From: Caballeronia sordidicola
GTDB taxonomy: Bacteria; Pseudomonadota; Gammaproteobacteria; Burkholderiales; Burkholderiaceae
Length of the DNA: 64,000 nucleotides
Direction: 5' to 3'
Assembly (NCBI RefSeq): GCF_001544455.2
Contig: NZ_FCOC02000016.1
Span: forward strand, 81,211 to 145,210
In this document: one piece after another, positions 7,812 through 17,285 of the stretch
Layout of the letters: the number at the start of each line of letters is the position of its first letter
Numbering within the stretch: position 1 is the stretch's first letter
Notes under the pieces: model-generated
What the model saw: only the letters and a program-made list of their open reading frames with translations
Told to the model about the DNA's origin: nothing
Databases searched by the model: none
Position numbers and translations under genes: made by a program

Positions 7812-10130
7812 TCAGGCCGCTTCCAGTTGCGTGACGGCGGAAGCCTTGAGCAACACCGGGATCGATTTCGACGTAGGCGTTCCCGCACCATCGGCAACGC
7901 TTGACAACGGTACGAGCGGGTTTGTCTCAGGGTAATAAGCACCGAGACAACCGCGCGGAATGTCGTACGCGACCAGCAGGAAACCGTCGGCACGACGCTT
8001 CACGTGATCGTCCCAGACACTCGTGATGTCCACGCGCTGTCCCGCCTCGAAGCCGAGCATCTCGATGTCCAGCGCGTTCGCAAACAGCACGCGGCGCTGG
8101 CCATACACGCCGCGATAGCGGTCATCCAGGCCATAGATGGTCGTGTTGTACTGATCGTGCGAGCGCGTGGTCATGAGCGTCATCAAACGTTCGCCATGCA
8201 CATGACGCGCGCGATGAATCGGCGAATCCAGGTCGATGGAGTTCACGAGGAACTGCGCCTTGCCCGTTGGCGTATTCCACACCCGTTCGCGCGAAGCCAC
8301 GCCAAGATGAAAACCGCCCGGCTGCTTCAGGCGTTCGTTGTAATTCTCGAAGCCGTCGATCACCTTCTCGATGCCGTCTCGAATCAGTGCATAGTCGCTT
8401 GCATTCGCGAGCCAGTCCACTTTCTCGCTGCCGAGCGTTGCATGCGCCATGCGCGCCACAATCGCGATCTCCGACAACAGATTTGGCGACGCCGGCCGGT
8501 TCATGCCGTACGAAATGTGGACCATGCTCATTGAATCTTCGACGCTGACGCCTTGCGGCACGCCGTTCTGCATGTCGATCTCGGTGCGTCCGAGCGTTGG
8601 CAAAATGAGCGCGTCGCGGCCGTGGACCAGGTGGCTGCGGTTGAGCTTGGTCGTGATGTGCACGGTGAGGTCGCACGAGCGCATCGCTTCCCAGACGCGC
8701 GGCGTGTCGGGCGTTGCAATCGAAAAATTGCCGCCCAGCCCGATGAAAACTTTCACATCGCCAGCGAGCATTGCTTCAATCGAACGCACCACGTCATAAC
8801 CGTGTTCGCGCGGCGGCTCGAAATCGTACGCGGCGCCAAGGCGATCCAGGAATTCCTGCGTGGGCCTTTCTTCAATCCCCACGGTCCGGTCGCCTTGCAC
8901 GTTCGAATGGCCGCGCACCGGGCACAGTCCCGCGCCTAGCTTGCCAATGTTGCCGCGCATCATCATCAGGTTCGACAGGATCTGCACCGTCGGCACCGAA
9001 TTCTTGTGCTGCGTGAGGCCCATGCCCCACGTTGAAATCACGGCGCGGCCGCGCACGTAGATATCGGCGAGCTGTAAAACGTCTTCAATCGGCACGCCGG
9101 ATTCCGCGACGATAGCATCCCAGTTCTCGGCGCGAAGATCGTCCGCGAAGGCTTCGAAACCCACCGTATGCTCGGCGATGAAATCCACATCCAGAACACG
9201 TTGCGTGCCTTGTTTCAGGGCTTCGTCGTCGAGTTCGATCACGCGCTTGGCCACGCCCTTGATCAGCGCGAAATCGCCGCCGATTTTCGGACGGATGAAC
9301 ACGGAGCTGATTTTCGTGCTGCCGCCCGTCAACATTTCCACCGGATGCTGCGGACTCGCGAAACGTTCGAGGCCCCGTTCGCGCAGCGGGTTGATGGACA
9401 CGATGGTCGCGCCACGCTTCGCGCATTCGCGCAGTTCGCCAAGCATGCGCGGATGGTTTGTCGCGGGATTCTGGCCGAATAACAGCAACGTGTCGGCATG
9501 CTCGAAATCCTCCAGCGTGACCGTTCCCTTGCCAACGCCGACCGTCACGGGCAAGCCGCGGCTCGTGGCTTCGTGGCACATGTTCGAGCAATCGGGAAAG
9601 TTGTTGGTGCCGTACATGCGCACGAATAACTGATAAAGGAAAGCGGCTTCGTTGCTCGCGCGGCCCGATGTATAGAACGCGGCGCGGTCCGGGTTGTCGA
9701 GCCGGTTCAGATGACTGGCGATCAGCGCAAAGGCGTTGTCCCAGGAAATGGGCACGTAGCGGTCGCGGGAAGCATCGTAGACGAGTGGATCGGTGAGACG
9801 TCCGTGCTGTTCCAGTTCGTAATCCGACTGCGCCATCAGCGCTTCGATCGTGTGGTCTTCGAAGAACGCAGGCGTGACGCGCTTGCTGGTGGATTCGGCG
9901 GCGACGGCCTTGACGCCGTTTTCGCAGAACTCGAACGTGGATGCATGCTCGCGATCCGGCCACGCGCAGCCGGGGCAGTCGAAGCCGTCAGGCTGGTTCT
10001 GGCCGAGAAGAACGCGGTAATTACCGCCGGAGACTTTTTCCTTGAGCAGGTTGATGGCGACGTACTTGAGCGCGCCCCAGCCAGCGGCCGGGTGCGTGTA
10101 GGGCTCGATGCGAGGTTCTGGCTTTTTCAT
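7812..10130 (-). CDS. FdhF/YdeP-type molybdopterin oxidoreductase (formate dehydrogenase-like alpha subunit)
   Basis: 772-aa cytoplasmic molybdopterin bis-MGD oxidoreductase of the FdhF/YdeP group. The N-terminus reads QNQPDGFDCPGCAWPD, a Cys motif unlike the classical CxxCxxxC cluster of NAD-linked formate dehydrogenases, and the protein has no Tat signal. Molybdopterin-binding segments include YTSGRASNEAAFLYQLF, SNMCHEATSRGLPV, FGQNPATNHPRM and GMGLTQHKNSV; the C-terminal dinucleotide-binding domain begins near TPTGKAQF. The ATG at 10130 is chosen because the longer frame would run into the divergent regulator; no strong SD is seen. E. coli YdeP of this group is linked to acid resistance; true formate activity here is unproven. 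Confidence 0.85.
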   Translation of the reverse strand: MKKPEPRIEPYTHPAAGWGALKYVAINLLKEKVSGGNYRVLLGQNQPDGFDCPGCAWPDREHASTFEFCENGVKAVAAESTSKRVTPAFFEDHTIEALMAQSDYELEQHGRLTDPLVYDASRDRYVPISWDNAFALIASHLNRLDNPDRAAFYTSGRASNEAAFLYQLFVRMYGTNNFPDCSNMCHEATSRGLPVTVGVGKGTVTLEDFEHADTLLLFGQNPATNHPRMLGELRECAKRGATIVSINPLRERGLERFASPQHPVEMLTGGSTKISSVFIRPKIGGDFALIKGVAKRVIELDDEALKQGTQRVLDVDFIAEHTVGFEAFADDLRAENWDAIVAESGVPIEDVLQLADIYVRGRAVISTWGMGLTQHKNSVPTVQILSNLMMMRGNIGKLGAGLCPVRGHSNVQGDRTVGIEERPTQEFLDRLGAAYDFEPPREHGYDVVRSIEAMLAGDVKVFIGLGGNFSIATPDTPRVWEAMRSCDLTVHITTKLNRSHLVHGRDALILPTLGRTEIDMQNGVPQGVSVEDSMSMVHISYGMNRPASPNLLSEIAIVARMAHATLGSEKVDWLANASDYALIRDGIEKVIDGFENYNERLKQPGGFHLGVASRERVWNTPTGKAQFLVNSIDLDSPIHRARHVHGERLMTLMTTRSHDQYNTTIYGLDDRYRGVYGQRRVLFANALDIEMLGFEAGQRVDITSVWDDHVKRRADGFLLVAYDIPRGCLGAYYPETNPLVPLSSVADGAGTPTSKSIPVLLKASAVTQLEAA

Positions 10131-10268
10131 ATCATTTAACCGCGTGTGCAGGAGGCGTTGCGCCGATGACATCAAGACTACTGTGTTCCCAAAATCCGGC
10201 GGTACACAGAAAAATACATATACAAGGAGTACAGTTGGCAAACTCGTACGTTTTAGGCGATCTGTATC

Positions 10269-11702
10269 GTGATGCTTTACGAAAACCTTGCGGCTGAAGT
10301 CGAGGAAGCGGTGCGGCGCGGCGTATTCGCGGTTGGAGAGCGCGTGCCTTCGGTGCGCCAGGCGAGCACGCAATACGGCGTCAGCATCAAGACGGTCTTG
10401 CGCGCCTACGCGCTGCTGGAGAGCCGCGGCCTGCTCGAAACGCGCCCGCAGTCCGGCTATTTCGTGCGGGAAATGCCGGCGGCGAAGCCTGAGCCGCCTG
10501 CCGCATCTCAGCCGCCGCCGGTTGCGTCAACAGTCGATGTCAGCCGGCTCGTTCTGTCCACGCTGCGCTCCATCCGCTCGCACGACGCGACCCCGCTCGG
10601 CTCGCCGTATCCGGATCCGTCGCTGTTTCCGTGGCGCAAGATCAATCAACTGGCGAACGCAATTGCACGAAGGCATTCGAGCTGGAATCTGATAGACGAC
10701 CTGCCGCCTGGAAACCCCGAGCTGATCCGTCAGATTGCGCGGCGTTACGCGGAGAACGGCGTGCCCGTGGACCCGGACGAGATCGTCATCACAGTCGGCG
10801 CAACCGAGGCCATCAACCTCAGCCTGCAGGCCGTGGCGAAACCCGGCGACACTGTCGCGGTCGAGTCGCCGACGTATTACGCCATGCTGCACGCCATAGA
10901 ACGCATGGGAATGCGCGCGATCGAAGTGCCGACGCATCCGGCCGAAGGCATCAATATCGACGCGCTGGCGAAGATCATCGGCGAGCATGAGATTGCGGCG
11001 TGCATGGTCATGCCCAACTTCCAGAATCCGCTGGGTTTCGTGATGTCCGACGCAAACAAGCAGCGCCTCGTCGAACTGCTTGCGGAGCACGACATTCCGG
11101 TCATAGAAAACGATGTGTACCAGGAGCTTTATTACGGCGATGCACGCCCGTCGACCCTCAAGAACTTCGATAAGAACGGCCTCGTGCTGCATTGCGCTTC
11201 GTTTTCGAAGAGCCTGACGGCTTCTTACCGGATCGGCTGGGCCATGCCGGGCCGTTACAGGCGGCAGGTGGAAAAGCTCAAGTTCCTGAACACGCTGACC
11301 ACGCCTTCAGTGCCGCAGGTGGCGGTGGCGGACTACTTGAAGCAGGGCGGCTACGATCATCATCTGCGTCACGTGCGCCGCATTTACCGGCAGCAGGCGC
11401 GCCTCATGATCGCGACTGTCCAGCGGTTTTTCCCCGCTGGCACGCAGACTTCCGGGCCGATGGGCGGCTACGTTCTATGGGTCGAGCTTCCAGGTGCAGT
11501 GGACTCCATGAAGCTCTACAAAGCGGCGCTCGAGCGCGGTATCACGATTGGTCCCGGGACCATGTTTTCATCGCGCGATGCGTTCCGCCATTTCATTCGG
11601 CTCAACTACAGTTATCCTTGGAACACACAAACAGAAGCCGCGTTGAAAACGCTTGGCGAACTGGCCGCAAGCATGGCCGGCAGGAGACAGCATGAACGAT
11701 GA
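10269..11702 (+). CDS. MocR/GntR-type regulator with PLP aminotransferase domain
   Basis: 477 aa. The N-terminal about 70 residues are a GntR winged helix (GERVPSVRQASTQYGVSIKTVLRAYALLESRGLL). A proline-rich linker follows, then a fold-type I aminotransferase domain: TVGATEAINLSLQAV, PNFQNPLGFVMS, the Asp/Tyr region IENDVYQELYY and the PLP lysine in SFSKSLTASYRIGW. MocR proteins act as PLP-dependent transcription factors rather than enzymes. Start is GTG 10269 or ATG 10272, directly adjacent. It is divergent from the FdhF/YdeP-like gene and overlaps the next small regulator by 11 bp, so it may control either. Confidence 0.9.
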   Translation: MMLYENLAAEVEEAVRRGVFAVGERVPSVRQASTQYGVSIKTVLRAYALLESRGLLETRPQSGYFVREMPAAKPEPPAASQPPPVASTVDVSRLVLSTLRSIRSHDATPLGSPYPDPSLFPWRKINQLANAIARRHSSWNLIDDLPPGNPELIRQIARRYAENGVPVDPDEIVITVGATEAINLSLQAVAKPGDTVAVESPTYYAMLHAIERMGMRAIEVPTHPAEGINIDALAKIIGEHEIAACMVMPNFQNPLGFVMSDANKQRLVELLAEHDIPVIENDVYQELYYGDARPSTLKNFDKNGLVLHCASFSKSLTASYRIGWAMPGRYRRQVEKLKFLNTLTTPSVPQVAVADYLKQGGYDHHLRHVRRIYRQQARLMIATVQRFFPAGTQTSGPMGGYVLWVELPGAVDSMKLYKAALERGITIGPGTMFSSRDAFRHFIRLNYSYPWNTQTEAALKTLGELAASMAGRRQHER

Positions 11703-11976
11703 AATCGATCCCGCGCTGATCGCGATTCTCACGCAATTGTGGCGCGCCGCGCAGGAGTCGCCCGCGCGGGCATGGTCGCTCGCGAAGTTATCGAAGCAAT
11801 CCGGTCTTCCGATGAGCAGTTTGCGCCGCCAGCTCACGGCGCTCTCGGACACAGGTTTGCTCGATACCACTCCGAGCGATGCTGGCGTGCCCGCAGTCGC
11901 ATTGACCGAAGCTGGCAAGGAACTCTGTGCGGGATTGTTCGCAGAAGGCGTGCGGCCGGAGCCGGACGCCGGCTGA
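11692..11976 (+). CDS. Small winged-helix (MarR/ArsR-like) regulator
   Basis: 94 aa. The sequence ESPARAWSLAKLSKQSGLPMSSLRRQLTALSDTGLLD is a helix-turn-helix followed by a wing (PAVALTEAGKELCAGLF). The ATG at 11692 lies 8 bases after AGGAGAC and overlaps the end of the MocR gene by 11 bp, so the two are coupled. The protein is too short for a ligand domain. It probably tunes the same target as its operon partner; no target is shown. Confidence 0.75.
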   Translation: MNDEIDPALIAILTQLWRAAQESPARAWSLAKLSKQSGLPMSSLRRQLTALSDTGLLDTTPSDAGVPAVALTEAGKELCAGLFAEGVRPEPDAG

Positions 11977-11978
11977 AT

Positions 11979-12728
11979 TCAAGCCGCCAAAACATCCTTC
12001 GACTGAATCCGTTTCACGCCTGCTCGCGCCATGTTTTTCCACGCGGCGGCGAGCGATCCGTTGAGGTCGATGGCGCGCGTTGCATCTTCGATCACGTATG
12101 CATTGAAGCCCGCCTTGCGGGCGTCCATTGCCGTCCACGCGACGCATAAATCAGTGGCAAGCCCGGTCACGAAGACCGTATCGATATGCCGCTGGTTCAG
12201 ATATGCCGACAAGCCCGTCTGGGTCTTGTGATCCGCTTCTTCAAACGCGGAATAGCTGTCCATGTCCTTGTGATAGCCCTTGCGGATGATGACTTGCGCT
12301 GTCGGCAGCTTGAGGTCCTTGTCGAGCGCGGCGTCCTCGGTGCCTTGCACGCAATGATCCGGCCACAGCACCTGCGTGCCATACGACAATTGCGCCGTCT
12401 CGAACGGCTTCTTGCCCGGATGCGAACTCGCAAACGACGCGTGGCCCACCGTATGCCAGTCCTGCGTGATCACAATATTCTCGAACTTGCCGGCGAGTTC
12501 GTTGATCACGGGAACCACATCGGCACCGCCTTTCACAGGCAGCGTGCCGCCGTCGATAAAACAATTCTGCACGTCCACGACGATCAGCGCCGACTTGCTG
12601 CCCGGCCTGATGGCGCGGGCAGAGGCCGCAGCCGCGGCAAGAGCATTCAGGCTTCCCAATCCGAACAGATGAACCAGCCCGAATGCTGCAGCCGACTTGA
12701 TCAACATCCTGCGATGGTTTTCTGCCAC
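11979..12728 (-). CDS. pncA: Nicotinamidase/pyrazinamidase, probably exported
   Basis: Isochorismatase-fold amidase that would convert nicotinamide to nicotinate in NAD salvage. The catalytic Asp is in LIVVDVQNCFIDGG, metal-binding residues in TQDWHTVGHASFASSH and the nucleophile Cys in VTGLATDLCVAWTAMDA. Unusually the N-terminus looks like a Tat signal: NHRRMLIKSAAAFGLVHLFG followed by an Ala-rich cleavage region, so a periplasmic site is likely. I chose GTG 12728 with GGGGGA 6 bases upstream; an ATG at 12764 would extend it with MIGFLIGLGGF. Enzymes of this family are usually cytosolic. Confidence 0.85.
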   Translation of the reverse strand: MAENHRRMLIKSAAAFGLVHLFGLGSLNALAAAAASARAIRPGSKSALIVVDVQNCFIDGGTLPVKGGADVVPVINELAGKFENIVITQDWHTVGHASFASSHPGKKPFETAQLSYGTQVLWPDHCVQGTEDAALDKDLKLPTAQVIIRKGYHKDMDSYSAFEEADHKTQTGLSAYLNQRHIDTVFVTGLATDLCVAWTAMDARKAGFNAYVIEDATRAIDLNGSLAAAWKNMARAGVKRIQSKDVLAA

Positions 12729-12897
12729 GACGAATCCCCCAAGTCCGATCAGGAACCCAATCATAAAGCCGCCAAAACTATTTGAGCCTTCGTCCTGCTC
12801 AGCGCGATTTTCGAATGCCGCGCGTTTTTATAAACTGCTGCCGGACGAAGGATCGAATGGATCGAAACAGATCGAACAGCGCTTTGCAGGATGAACA

Positions 12898-13320
12898 ATG
12901 AACGTGCAGATTCGGGAAATGGTGCTCGACGACTACGACGCGGTGCTTGCGTTATGGCGCGATACACCCGGCGTGGATATCCGGCCGGTAACTGACAGTA
13001 GGGAAGGGATCGCACGGCTGCTCGCGAGGAACCCGGGGCTAAGCGTGGTGGTGATGAACGGCGACACACTTGTCGGCTGCGCGCTTGCGAGCCACGACGG
13101 CCGCCGCGGCTTCCTGCAGCACGTCGTGGTCGCGCCCGTTGCGCGCGGTCAGGGCGTGGCACGCACGATGATCGATATCTGTGTGGAGCGCTTGAGAGAA
13201 AACCACTTGGGATGGGTGCATCTGGACGTGGTTGCCGATAACGAAACAGCCAGCGTGTTCTGGCAAAAAGCTGGCTGGCATCCAGTCGAGACGCTCACGC
13301 GGCTTTCACGCAAGCTCTAG
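12898..13320 (+). CDS. GNAT-family N-acetyltransferase
   Basis: 140-aa single-domain GNAT. Motif A with the acetyl-CoA pyrophosphate loop reads VVVAPVARGQGVARTMID, preceded by the beta strand GFLQH and followed by WVHLDVVADNETASVFWQKAGWHP. The length and simple architecture match small-molecule or protein-N-terminal acetyltransferases; the substrate is not visible. The gene starts with ATG 12898 (AGGATGAACA upstream) and faces the YeeE gene convergently. Confidence 0.85.
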   Translation: MNVQIREMVLDDYDAVLALWRDTPGVDIRPVTDSREGIARLLARNPGLSVVVMNGDTLVGCALASHDGRRGFLQHVVVAPVARGQGVARTMIDICVERLRENHLGWVHLDVVADNETASVFWQKAGWHPVETLTRLSRKL

Positions 13321-13358
13321 GCTGCAGTGCATGCGCTGCGGCCTGAGACAACAGCGAA

Positions 13359-14573
13359 TCAGCACGCAGTGGGCTTGAGCCGCTCCACTTCCAGCCCGAA
13401 CGCGGGACGCAGGCGCGTCCCGACAATATTGCCGAAGAACGCTGCAACGAGCCACAACCAGCCGTGCAGGCTGCCCGAAACAATGCCGCTGAAATACGCG
13501 CCGATATTGCAGCCGTAAGCGAGCCGTGCGCCATAGCCGAGCAGCAGGCCGCCGACAATCGCGGCGATCAGGGAGCGCAGCGGCACGCGCCATACCGGCG
13601 CATATCGGCCCGCGAGTCCCGCCGCCATCATGGCGCCGAGCACAATGCCAATATCCATCACGGATGTCACATCGCGCGAAACGGGCGCGGCGAGCGCCGC
13701 GGCGTTCGCCTTGCTTGCCCAATATGGCCAGCTCGCGACATCGAATCCAATGGCCGACGCCGCTTTGGCACCCCACAGCGCAAACGCCGACGTAATGCCC
13801 CACGGCCGTCCGGAAAGCGCGAGCGTGGCGAAGTTTAGCAACGCGAGCGCAATTGCGCCGGCAACGAGCGGCCACGGTCCATGCAACCACGGCGACGCGT
13901 GCGGTGCTTGCGTATGCGCGGCGACAAGCCGTCCATGCCGCCGCTTTTCGATCACCACGGTCAGCGCCGCAATCGCCGCGAACACTGCCCAGTTGAGCGC
14001 GAGCGCGGGACCCGCGCCAAGCGACTTGACAAGGGAAACGGGCTGAAAGGATGGCAACGCGGTCCAGAACGGCATATGCGCTGTTGCGATCACCGAACCC
14101 ACAATAAACGCCGCGAGCGTCACGATCATGCGTGTGCTGCCGCCGCCCACCGTATAGAGCGTGCCCGATGCGCAGCCGCCGCCTAGCTGCATGCCAATAC
14201 CGAATATGAATGCACCGACGACCACCGACGTTCCAGCCGGCGAAACAAGTCCGGTGACCGGCATGCCGAAAAGCGTTCCGGCCGCGAGCGCGGGAAAGAA
14301 CAGCGCAACGCCCACCGCGAGCATGACCATTTGCGCGCGCAGGCCGGCGCCACGGCCATCGGCAATAAAGACGCGCCACGCTGACGTAAAGCCGAACGCG
14401 GCGTGATAAAGCGTGACGCCGAGCAGCGCGCCGACCAGATAAAGCGCGGCCTGGCGGCCGTTGACGGCTTGCGCGAGATACAGTGCGCCAGAAAGAATCA
14501 ACAGCGCGGCAATGCCGAGCGGCTTGGGATCGACGCTAAAACGGCGCGATACCGGTGAGGCTAGATCGGACAT
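13359..14573 (-). CDS. YeeE/YedE-family inner-membrane sulfur-compound transporter
   Basis: 404-aa polytopic membrane protein, about ten hydrophobic segments. The family hallmark cysteines are present in QLGGGCASGTLYTVGGGS and in ARLAYGCNIGAYFSGIVSG. Proteins of this family (YeeE/TsuA) take up thiosulfate through a chain of cysteines. A TusA-like partner (YeeD) is often adjacent but is absent here, so the gene probably works alone or with a distant partner. Start ATG 14573. Confidence 0.88.
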   Translation of the reverse strand: MSDLASPVSRRFSVDPKPLGIAALLILSGALYLAQAVNGRQAALYLVGALLGVTLYHAAFGFTSAWRVFIADGRGAGLRAQMVMLAVGVALFFPALAAGTLFGMPVTGLVSPAGTSVVVGAFIFGIGMQLGGGCASGTLYTVGGGSTRMIVTLAAFIVGSVIATAHMPFWTALPSFQPVSLVKSLGAGPALALNWAVFAAIAALTVVIEKRRHGRLVAAHTQAPHASPWLHGPWPLVAGAIALALLNFATLALSGRPWGITSAFALWGAKAASAIGFDVASWPYWASKANAAALAAPVSRDVTSVMDIGIVLGAMMAAGLAGRYAPVWRVPLRSLIAAIVGGLLLGYGARLAYGCNIGAYFSGIVSGSLHGWLWLVAAFFGNIVGTRLRPAFGLEVERLKPTAC

Positions 14574-14679
14574 TCGATACTCCGCGAGAGGTTCGGCAAA
14601 ACGAGCATTTTCTCGCGTTTAACGAATGCGCGCTGCTAAAGCTGCGCGGATCACACGCCTTTATCGCCTCCTCACCCGC

Positions 14680-15999
14680 TTACGCATCCGGCAAACCAGG
14701 AATGCTCACGCCGGCCGCTTGCAGCAGCAAAACGGCGTTGAGCGCCAAGACGGCAACTGCGGCAATCGTTGCAGCCGCCCTGACGAATGTTCTGCTCTGG
14801 TACGAACCCATGACTTTCCGGTTGCACGTGAACCAGACCAGCGCGGCCATGGGAAATGGCAATGCAAGGCTGAGCACAACCTGGCTCATGACGAGCGCTT
14901 GCGTCACGTTCACGCCCAGCCACACGACGATAAAACTCGGAATCATCGTGAGTGCGCGGCGCAGCCATAGCGGAATGCGAAATCCGACAAAACCCTGCAT
15001 GATCATCTGCCCGGCCATCGTTCCCACGACAGAACTCGAAATGCCCGACGCGATCAGCGACAAAAGAAAAATGCCGGCTGCGGCAATGCCCAAGAGCGGC
15101 GCGAGCGTGTGATAAGCCGTTTCGATCTCGGCCACTTCCGGATGACCCGAGTGAAACGCGCCGGATGCCATGATGACCATCGCAATGTTGATCATGCCGG
15201 CAATGGTCAAGGCAATGACCACTTCCACGTTGGAGAACAAGATGATCTTCTTGCGTTCGACTTCGGTGCGCGCAGGCAGGCGTCGCTGCGTCAAGCCCGA
15301 ATGCAGGAAAAGCGCGTGCGGCATGACCGTTGCGCCAATGATGCCGACCGCGATGGTGACCGCTTGCGCATCGGGCAACGAGGGCGAAAAGAGATGCAAG
15401 CCAACTTGCGCCCAGGCAACGGGCGTAATAAAAAGCTCCGCCAGATACGACAAGCCGATAATTCCAACCAGCGCGCCAATAATCAGTTCAAGCGGCCGAT
15501 ACCCTGCTTTTTCGAACATCAGCAAGCCGTAGGTGATGACAGCCGTTATTGCCATGCCAATCAGGATGGGCATGTGAAACAGCAGGCTAAGCCCGATCGC
15601 GCCGCCAAGGAATTCCGCGAGATCGGTCGCCATGGCGGCGATTTCGCTCACAGCCCACATCAGGTAGACAAGCGGCTTGGGGAAATTGTCCCGGCATAAT
15701 TCGGCCAGGTTTTTTCCCGTGACAATGCCAAGCTTTGCGGAAAGCGCCTGGAATAGCATGGCTATTAAGTTCGCAAGCAATACAACCCACAATAATCCAT
15801 AGCCGTAGCGCGCGCCCGCTTGAATATTGGTCGCGAAATTGCCGGGATCCATATAAGCGACAGAAACGACCACCGCCGGTCCTGCGAACGGAAGCAGGAC
15901 AGCGAGGCCCGTGCGGCGTCCGTCGAGCACCTCTTGCATGGCAAGCGTGGTGCTTTCGCTCATGGACTGATTGGTTTCGTTGCGCGTCCGGTCATCCAT
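14680..15999 (-). CDS. mntH: NRAMP-family divalent metal (Mn2+)/H+ symporter
   Basis: 439-aa membrane transporter with eleven or so hydrophobic helices. Signature motifs of NRAMP proteins are present: MDPGNFATNIQAGARYGYGLL in helix 1 (metal-binding Asp/Asn) and GATVMPHALFLHSGLTQ in helix 6 (metal-binding Met), plus the family loop AGQMIMQGFVGFRIPLWLRR. It should import Mn2+ (possibly Fe2+) across the inner membrane. Start ATG 15999 is the longest reasonable; the frame continues to 16131 without a good SD. Its promoter region lies opposite the YncE-like gene. No MntR site or manganese riboswitch was recognised. Confidence 0.88.
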   Translation of the reverse strand: MDDRTRNETNQSMSESTTLAMQEVLDGRRTGLAVLLPFAGPAVVVSVAYMDPGNFATNIQAGARYGYGLLWVVLLANLIAMLFQALSAKLGIVTGKNLAELCRDNFPKPLVYLMWAVSEIAAMATDLAEFLGGAIGLSLLFHMPILIGMAITAVITYGLLMFEKAGYRPLELIIGALVGIIGLSYLAELFITPVAWAQVGLHLFSPSLPDAQAVTIAVGIIGATVMPHALFLHSGLTQRRLPARTEVERKKIILFSNVEVVIALTIAGMINIAMVIMASGAFHSGHPEVAEIETAYHTLAPLLGIAAAGIFLLSLIASGISSSVVGTMAGQMIMQGFVGFRIPLWLRRALTMIPSFIVVWLGVNVTQALVMSQVVLSLALPFPMAALVWFTCNRKVMGSYQSRTFVRAAATIAAVAVLALNAVLLLQAAGVSIPGLPDA

Positions 16000-16203
16000 T
16001 AATCGACTCAATACGTTAGAGATAAAGATTCGCTTGAGCGACCGGCTAGCGGTCGCACCGGTCGCGTCACGTGCAGTGCTTGAATAGCTTAAGATTGCGC
16101 TGCTCCCGGTCTTTCCCTGGCCGTTAGCCAATAATCCGCGCCCTTAAGCTATCAAAGCACAATTTTGGTCTTTCCGGACCGCCTAGATTTAATTCCTTTC
16201 AAT

Positions 16204-17211
16204 ATGCTCCGCACTGCAATCAGAAACCTTTCAAAGATGGCGCTGGTATCCGTGCTGGTCCATAGCACCGCATTCGCCGCGAATGCCCCGGACTCGAAAG
16301 TCATCGTGCTGGATTCCGGCGAAGCAAAACTTACGCTGATTGATCAAGCCGCCCATAAAGTTGTCGGCACGCAACCGACCGGCAAGGAACCGCATCACCT
16401 GATGATCACGCCCGACGGCAATTCGCTTATCGTCGCCGATTCCGTTTCGAATGATCTGATCTTTATCGATCCGCATAGCGGCCAGGTGCAAAAACGGGTG
16501 GAAGCTATCGAAGATCCGTATCAGCTCGGGTTTTCTCCTGACCATAAGTGGTTTGTCACGGCGGGCTTGCGCCTTGATCGCGTCGATATCTATAAATATG
16601 ACGGACACGACCTCACGCTCGCCAAGCGCGTTCCGCTAGGAAAAACACCTAGCCACATGACGTTTTCGTCGGACGCTCATACGGTTTTCATCACCTTGCA
16701 GGATTCCGGCGAACTGGCCGCCATAGACCTGGCCACGCAGGCCGTGAAGTGGAAAATGCCGGTGGGCAACACGCCGGCGGGGTTATGGATGACGCCTGGC
16801 GACAAGGAATTGCTGGTAGGCATGACCGGCGAAGACGACGTTGCGGTGGTCGACTGGCACAAGCAGCAAGTCACCAAGCGCATCCAGACGGGCAAGGGCG
16901 CGCATAACTTCCGCAACCTCGACGACGGCAAGCATGTCGCCGTGACGAACCGCGTTGCCAGCACCATCAGCATTCTCGATTACACGACGCTGCAAAAAGT
17001 CGCCGACATCACGGGTCTTCTCCCCGGACCGGACGACATGGAATTGTCGGCGGATCGCAAGACGCTGTGGGTCACGTTCCGCTTCGCGCGCCACGTAGGG
17101 GTGATCGATCTGAACAGCTACAAGCTGGTCGATACCATTGCCGTGGGCCGCTCGCCGCATGGGATCTATTTTGCTAACCGCGCGCCAGTGTATGCGCCGA
17201 ATCCGGACTAG
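16204..17211 (+). CDS. YncE-like seven-bladed beta-propeller protein, exported
   Basis: 335 aa with an N-terminal signal peptide (positive MLRTAIRNLSK, hydrophobic stretch, cleavage near AFAANA). The rest is made of YVTN-type repeats, each with a phrase such as GKEPHHLMITPDGNSLIVADS, GKTPSHMTFSSDAHTVFITLQ and GRSPHGIYFANRAPVYA; about seven can be counted. Such periplasmic propellers bind nucleic acid, metal cofactors or other proteins; no catalytic site is visible. It sits 74 bp upstream of the hydroxylase gene in the same direction. Confidence 0.82.
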   Translation: MLRTAIRNLSKMALVSVLVHSTAFAANAPDSKVIVLDSGEAKLTLIDQAAHKVVGTQPTGKEPHHLMITPDGNSLIVADSVSNDLIFIDPHSGQVQKRVEAIEDPYQLGFSPDHKWFVTAGLRLDRVDIYKYDGHDLTLAKRVPLGKTPSHMTFSSDAHTVFITLQDSGELAAIDLATQAVKWKMPVGNTPAGLWMTPGDKELLVGMTGEDDVAVVDWHKQQVTKRIQTGKGAHNFRNLDDGKHVAVTNRVASTISILDYTTLQKVADITGLLPGPDDMELSADRKTLWVTFRFARHVGVIDLNSYKLVDTIAVGRSPHGIYFANRAPVYAPNPD

Positions 17212-17285
17212 GCCGCAGCCGTGGCGCGGCTATTGCCCGATATTGCGGGTTATTGCGGGTTAATTGACAAAGCAGGGGCATTTGC

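Noticed and set aside
10181..10209. CTGTGT and ACACAG spaced by 17 bases as an operator between the FdhF-like gene and the MocR gene
   Set aside because: Arms are only 6 bases with a long spacer; too weak to call.
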